The translations under genes were made by a program, and so were the position numbers. Positions 5,505 through 8,373 of a stretch of DNA of 8,373 nucleotides are shown one piece after another. Position 1 is the first letter of the stretch; every line of letters begins with the position of its first letter. Source of the stretch: Chlamydiota bacterium (GTDB lineage: Bacteria > Chlamydiota > Chlamydiia > Chlamydiales > Rhabdochlamydiaceae); the NCBI GenBank assembly GCA_023265495.1, contig JAHFTP010000069.1, forward strand, positions 1-8,373, in the 5' to 3' direction. The notes under the pieces were generated by a model. It made no database searches. It was not told the origin of the DNA and saw only the letters and a list, made by a program, of their open reading frames with translations.

Positions 5505-5534
5505 ATGACAAAAGCTATTAGCCTAAATAATAAT
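5505..5534 (+). promoter_or_regulatory. Candidate promoter of the hybrid kinase gene
   Basis: ATGACA (5505-5510) and AATAAT (5529-5534), each 5 of 6 to the sigma70 consensus, are 18 bp apart. The predicted transcription start is near 5541, giving a leader of about 35 nt before the ATG at 5575. Confidence 0.5.
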
Positions 5535-5538
5535 TTAC

Positions 5539-5554
5539 ACCGGATCTATCCGGT
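5539..5554. promoter_or_regulatory. 16-bp perfect palindrome at the predicted transcript start
   Basis: ACCGGAT-CT-ATCCGGT is a perfect 7-2-7 palindrome, unusually GC-rich for this spacer, covering the predicted start of transcription and ending 20 nt before the ATG. It could be a repressor operator, or a 5'-end mRNA hairpin close to the weak ribosome-binding site (GCGAG). Confidence 0.5.
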
Positions 5555-5574
5555 ACAAAAAGCGAGTTTATTCT

Positions 5575-7338
5575 ATGACTCAGCCAATAAAAACAGATCC
5601 TGCTTCCGGCATGAATCACTCTCCGACTTCCAAGTCTCCCCCGATTCCTCCTACTACTGAGATCAGAACTGCCAGCATAGTAAAGGGAAGGCTCCCTTGC
5701 TTAATAACCGAATCTTCCTCCTCTTTTCGGGAAAGCTCTTCACAACCGCTCTATCTTAGCGAATGCAAAACAAGGGATGGACTGTTTTTCCAACACCATA
5801 TCGCAGGTGGCATCAACCGCTTAGCAGCAGATACTCCACTCGAAGAGGCCCCCTTCTTTGAGCCGTTGTTAACCACCCTGAGAGAAAGATGCTCCAATAC
5901 GAGCACAAAGATACAATCCTCTATTGCTTTTTCTGAGAGTGAAGAGAAAACGGATTCTCCCAGAAGAGAAAGACCGCTGCCACCAAAACAAGATACGCCC
6001 ACGAGGCTCGGCGGCATCTATTTTAGAAAATGGGGACAAGATCTCAAAAATATTTCCAAGGATCTTAGCCGCCTGCAAGAGGTGATGAAAACGAGGCCAG
6101 ATGCTGTGCAACGCAGCTTGCAGCCCCATTTGGATAGATTAATGCTGAGCTTACAGACGCTGCAAATCTATTTTACTTTGCAAAACAAAGAGCTCCTTCT
6201 AAAAATAGAGAGGGAAAGCATACCATCCCTAATAGGGGACTTATGCAGTAAATATGCAGAGGAAATTTCTTCAGGACGTTTGCATATTACCTCGTCTGCG
6301 ACATCGGATGCCACTTGCTATTCTATAGATAAGGAGAGGACACTGTTCATCTTGCATGTGTTGCTGAGCAATGCGTTCCGCTATGGATCTTCTGACCCTA
6401 TTACCCTACATATCGATCATACGGATACAGACCATCTACACTGTACTGTGACCTCCTACGGACCCTTACTCGAAAGCAAGTACTTAGAAAACGTTTTGGC
6501 AGGGACGACTCTCACAAGATACTTCCCCTCTAGAGATTTTCAAAGCGGCGGACTAAAAATTTTTACCTGCAAACAATTAGTCGAATATATGGAAGGGACC
6601 TTTGCCGTGCTAAGCCGGTCATTAGGAGATAGGAATGCAACCACCTTTTCTCTATCACTTCCTCACTACACTGCAAAACCAAAAGAGATAAAAAAAGAAG
6701 TTAAGACAACCCCCTTAGTGCCGGAGGACTCTGAACATGCCTTGGTACTCAGTTCCTCCTCTTCGGAACCGAGACCAGTGGTGAGGCAAAGAAGAGCTGG
6801 TATTTTTTTTGAAGCAGATAAACGTGCACCTTTAGCTACCGTGACCTACGTTAAGGATGGAGAGGAATGCAGTTTTCAAATGCTAGCAGCAGTTCTATCG
6901 AGCATACCTCAAGTTTTAAAAGAAAAACCCCTTCTTACTGCAGATACGCCCATTTTAATCGTCGACGATGAATCCATTACCACCAAACTCTTCCAAAGAG
7001 CCCTGCAACACCAAAAACATACACGCATAGACATTGCTGCCAACGGACAAGAGGCTGTGGATATGTGCAAAACAACACACTATCCTTTGATCTTCATGGA
7101 CATACAAATGCCCGTAAAAGATGGGCTCCAAGCCACAAGAGAAATTAGAGATTTTGAAAAGGTGCTCGGGAGAGCGCCTTCCGTGATCGTAGCGATTACG
7201 AGCAACACCTTAGATAAAGAGCGCTACATGAGTGCAGGCATGGTAGATACATTCTTCAAACCTTTTGACATGAGAAATCTCTCCAAACTTCTAGAAAAAC
7301 ATTTCACTCTAGTGCCGCCGGCCACTGAGAAAGTTTAA
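5575..7338 (+). CDS. Soluble hybrid sensor: degenerate histidine-kinase ATPase module fused to an intact receiver domain
   Basis: A 587-residue protein with no signal peptide or membrane segment, so cytoplasmic. Residues 1-145 are Ser/Pro-rich and mostly disordered. Residues 150-220 are helical, like a DHp dimerisation domain, but lack the usual HE/LRxP phospho-acceptor signature. Residues 225-370 form a HATPase_c-like domain: the N-box is recognisable (LLSNAFRYG, Asn266), but the G1 Asp is Ser (S294 in VTSYGPLL) and G2 reads SGGLKIF instead of GxGLGL. A linker (375-455) follows. The receiver (458-580) keeps all key residues: D464/D465, phospho-acceptor D509 in FMDIQMP, T542 and K562 in FFKPF. 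Inference: the kinase half may bind ATP poorly or not at all, while the receiver could accept phosphate from another kinase. There is no DNA-binding output domain. The start is ATG 5575 with a weak ribosome-binding site; the 3' end overlaps the convergent beta-helix gene by 4 bp. Confidence 0.85.
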   Translation: MTQPIKTDPASGMNHSPTSKSPPIPPTTEIRTASIVKGRLPCLITESSSSFRESSSQPLYLSECKTRDGLFFQHHIAGGINRLAADTPLEEAPFFEPLLTTLRERCSNTSTKIQSSIAFSESEEKTDSPRRERPLPPKQDTPTRLGGIYFRKWGQDLKNISKDLSRLQEVMKTRPDAVQRSLQPHLDRLMLSLQTLQIYFTLQNKELLLKIERESIPSLIGDLCSKYAEEISSGRLHITSSATSDATCYSIDKERTLFILHVLLSNAFRYGSSDPITLHIDHTDTDHLHCTVTSYGPLLESKYLENVLAGTTLTRYFPSRDFQSGGLKIFTCKQLVEYMEGTFAVLSRSLGDRNATTFSLSLPHYTAKPKEIKKEVKTTPLVPEDSEHALVLSSSSSEPRPVVRQRRAGIFFEADKRAPLATVTYVKDGEECSFQMLAAVLSSIPQVLKEKPLLTADTPILIVDDESITTKLFQRALQHQKHTRIDIAANGQEAVDMCKTTHYPLIFMDIQMPVKDGLQATREIRDFEKVLGRAPSVIVAITSNTLDKERYMSAGMVDTFFKPFDMRNLSKLLEKHFTLVPPATEKV

Positions 7339-8373
7339 GGGCAGCTGCTCACAGGGGTAATCGTACCTGTAGTCTGTATATACCCAACGTTACCGGAGAG
7401 AGGCGCCAGGTTAAATGTACCCGTATTGGCTTGTGTGAAATGGAAATCATTTGCCGATATAGTAGGTGCAGGAGAAATCACATTTCCTTGGAAAGTCAAA
7501 CACTGAGAAGAAGTGTCAATGGTCGATATCTGTACATACGGCAATGCTGTCGGCACTTGTGTAAATGAATTGTTAAGCACCCTGGATGTCGTGACCGAAG
7601 CGCCATCTGAGAATATAGATATCGGATCTTGGCTGCATAGCCCAATCGTATTGCCTTTAGCTAGGAAATCACCGGTAGAGATATCCGTCCCTCCGAAAGA
7701 ACCATTGGAGAAGCTAAGACCAAAACCTGCAGGCGATGAAATCGTATTATTCTCTACGGAGATCGAGCTTGTAGTCAGCTGCAAGCCAATGAAATTCATA
7801 GCCGTACCGGCAGTCGCAGTGGCGTTGTTCGTAGTTACTGAGTAGGTGACACTCGCTTGAGCAATGGCTTGACTATACACTGCTCCGGCAGGCGCGTTAA
7901 TGACGTTGCCGCTAATAGTGACATTAGACACGCTGAAGTCCCCTTGTGTGGGGAATTGGATGCCAAAGCTCCCTGGCCCCGCTACAATCTGGTTATTTGT
8001 AATGGCTGTCGTGTGGTTGGCTGCACCGGTGACTAGACCTCGCACCCCGCCGGTATTGCCAGAGATCGTGTTGTTCGACACTGTTATATTGGCAACGCTA
8101 GAGCCGCTAAGAATAGGGAAAACACCGTTGCCTCCACTAGAATTCACGGTGTTCGTCGCATAGGTAGATGTCAGGTTCGCATTGTCTCCTACATTCATAT
8201 GGAAGCAATCAGAGGTGGTGTTAACCGTATTATTACTCAGCGTCTGCGTGAGTATGCTAGAGCCCGTCATGCTCTGATTAAACCCATACGTTCCCAGACC
8301 TGTCGTAGTGATCGTGTTATTGGAAAAGGTGGCCGCCAAGTTTGCAAAGCCAATGTTGCTAGTGATAATATTG
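7335..8373 (-). CDS. Beta-helix repeat surface-type protein, C-terminal part
   Basis: This is the 3' part of a gene that begins beyond the right edge: the frame is open through 8373 and there is no supported start. About 345 residues are visible, rich in Asn, Thr, Ser and Gly. Seen: about eleven repeats of roughly 27 residues, each with an N-N-T-I-like turn (FSNNTI, LSNNTV, VSNNTI, ITNNQI, ISGNVI, VENNTI, AKGNTI, FQGNVI). This is the pattern of parallel beta-helix proteins with Asn ladders. Family knowledge: such repeats occur in secreted or outer-surface proteins, including autotransporter passengers. The visible C-terminus (ending PVSSCP) has no autotransporter beta-barrel, and only two segments fit the chlamydial Pmp FxxN motif, with no GGA[ILV], so I do not call it a Pmp. 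A surface or secreted adhesin-like role is an inference. The stop codon overlaps that of the convergent kinase gene. Confidence 0.72.
   Translation of the reverse strand, partial: NIITSNIGFANLAATFSNNTITTTGLGTYGFNQSMTGSSILTQTLSNNTVNTTSDCFHMNVGDNANLTSTYATNTVNSSGGNGVFPILSGSSVANITVSNNTISGNTGGVRGLVTGAANHTTAITNNQIVAGPGSFGIQFPTQGDFSVSNVTISGNVINAPAGAVYSQAIAQASVTYSVTTNNATATAGTAMNFIGLQLTTSSISVENNTISSPAGFGLSFSNGSFGGTDISTGDFLAKGNTIGLCSQDPISIFSDGASVTTSRVLNNSFTQVPTALPYVQISTIDTSSQCLTFQGNVISPAPTISANDFHFTQANTGTFNLAPLSGNVGYIQTTGTITPVSSCP

Noticed and set aside
4916..5574. tRNA, tmRNA, RNase P RNA, CRISPR or insertion-sequence remnant in the spacer
   Set aside because: No cloverleaf, no conserved RNA cores, no regularly spaced repeats and no terminal inverted repeats with target duplication were found.
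7513..8163. Plus-strand frames of 110 and 87 codons opposite the beta-helix gene
   Set aside because: Composition is a mirror of the Asn/Thr repeat codons; no initiation signals and no recognisable domains.
8337..8339. TTG at 8339 as start of the beta-helix gene
   Set aside because: The frame stays open to the window edge (preceding residues NIITSNIGFAN) and the repeat pattern continues, so the gene is truncated by the window.
7335..8373. Chlamydial polymorphic membrane protein (Pmp)
   Set aside because: GGA[ILV] motifs are absent, FxxN occurs only twice, and no C-terminal autotransporter barrel is present.

Overview
The window looks like a chromosomal segment of an environmental (amoeba-associated) Chlamydiae-type bacterium. 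The main reasons are a classical menaquinone-pathway gene, a large TPR protein, a family 10 glycosyltransferase, a soluble sensor-kinase/receiver hybrid and a long beta-helix surface-type protein, all in moderately AT-rich DNA with very AT-rich spacers. This assignment is an inference from gene content; no rRNA or other phylogenetic marker is present.

Layout. (1) Positions 2-508 (+) hold the C-terminal 168 residues of an AMP-forming acyl-CoA ligase, most likely MenE. Its 3' end overlaps by 59 bp the end of a convergent hot-dog thioesterase gene (450-884, -), a plausible DHNA-CoA thioesterase, so two menaquinone steps may lie tail to tail. (2) 975-2054 (+) encodes a GT10 (fucosyltransferase-like) enzyme with an apparent signal peptide. 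(3) 2265-4319 (+) encodes a 684-residue TPR solenoid with an unusual 41-residue period. A good sigma70-type promoter precedes it, with an 8-bp inverted repeat over the -35 box, and a long hairpin lies across its stop codon. (4) 4385-4915 (-) encodes an unrecognised 176-residue Ser-rich protein with a calcium-loop-like motif. (5) 4916-5574 is a 659-bp AT-rich spacer with no convincing gene. It contains a perfect 12-bp inverted repeat carrying a TATAAT on each strand, a possible structured RNA, two plus-strand intrinsic terminators, a promoter and a 16-bp palindrome. (6) 5575-7338 (+) encodes a soluble hybrid of a degenerate histidine-kinase ATPase module and an intact receiver domain. (7) 7335-8373 (-) is the C-terminal part of a long Asn/Thr/Ser-rich beta-helix repeat protein running off the window; its stop codon overlaps that of the kinase gene.

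How they work together. The menaquinone pair forms a metabolic unit. The other genes look like separate transcription units, each with its own signals, and suggest an accessory region for host or surface interaction: glycan modification, TPR scaffold, beta-helix surface protein and a phospho-signalling protein. No mobile element, tRNA, rRNA or CRISPR array was seen. The strongest oddities are the signal peptide on a nucleotide-sugar-dependent glycosyltransferase, the 41-residue TPR period, the eroded ATP-binding motifs beside an intact receiver, and the densely structured 4.96-5.56 kb spacer.
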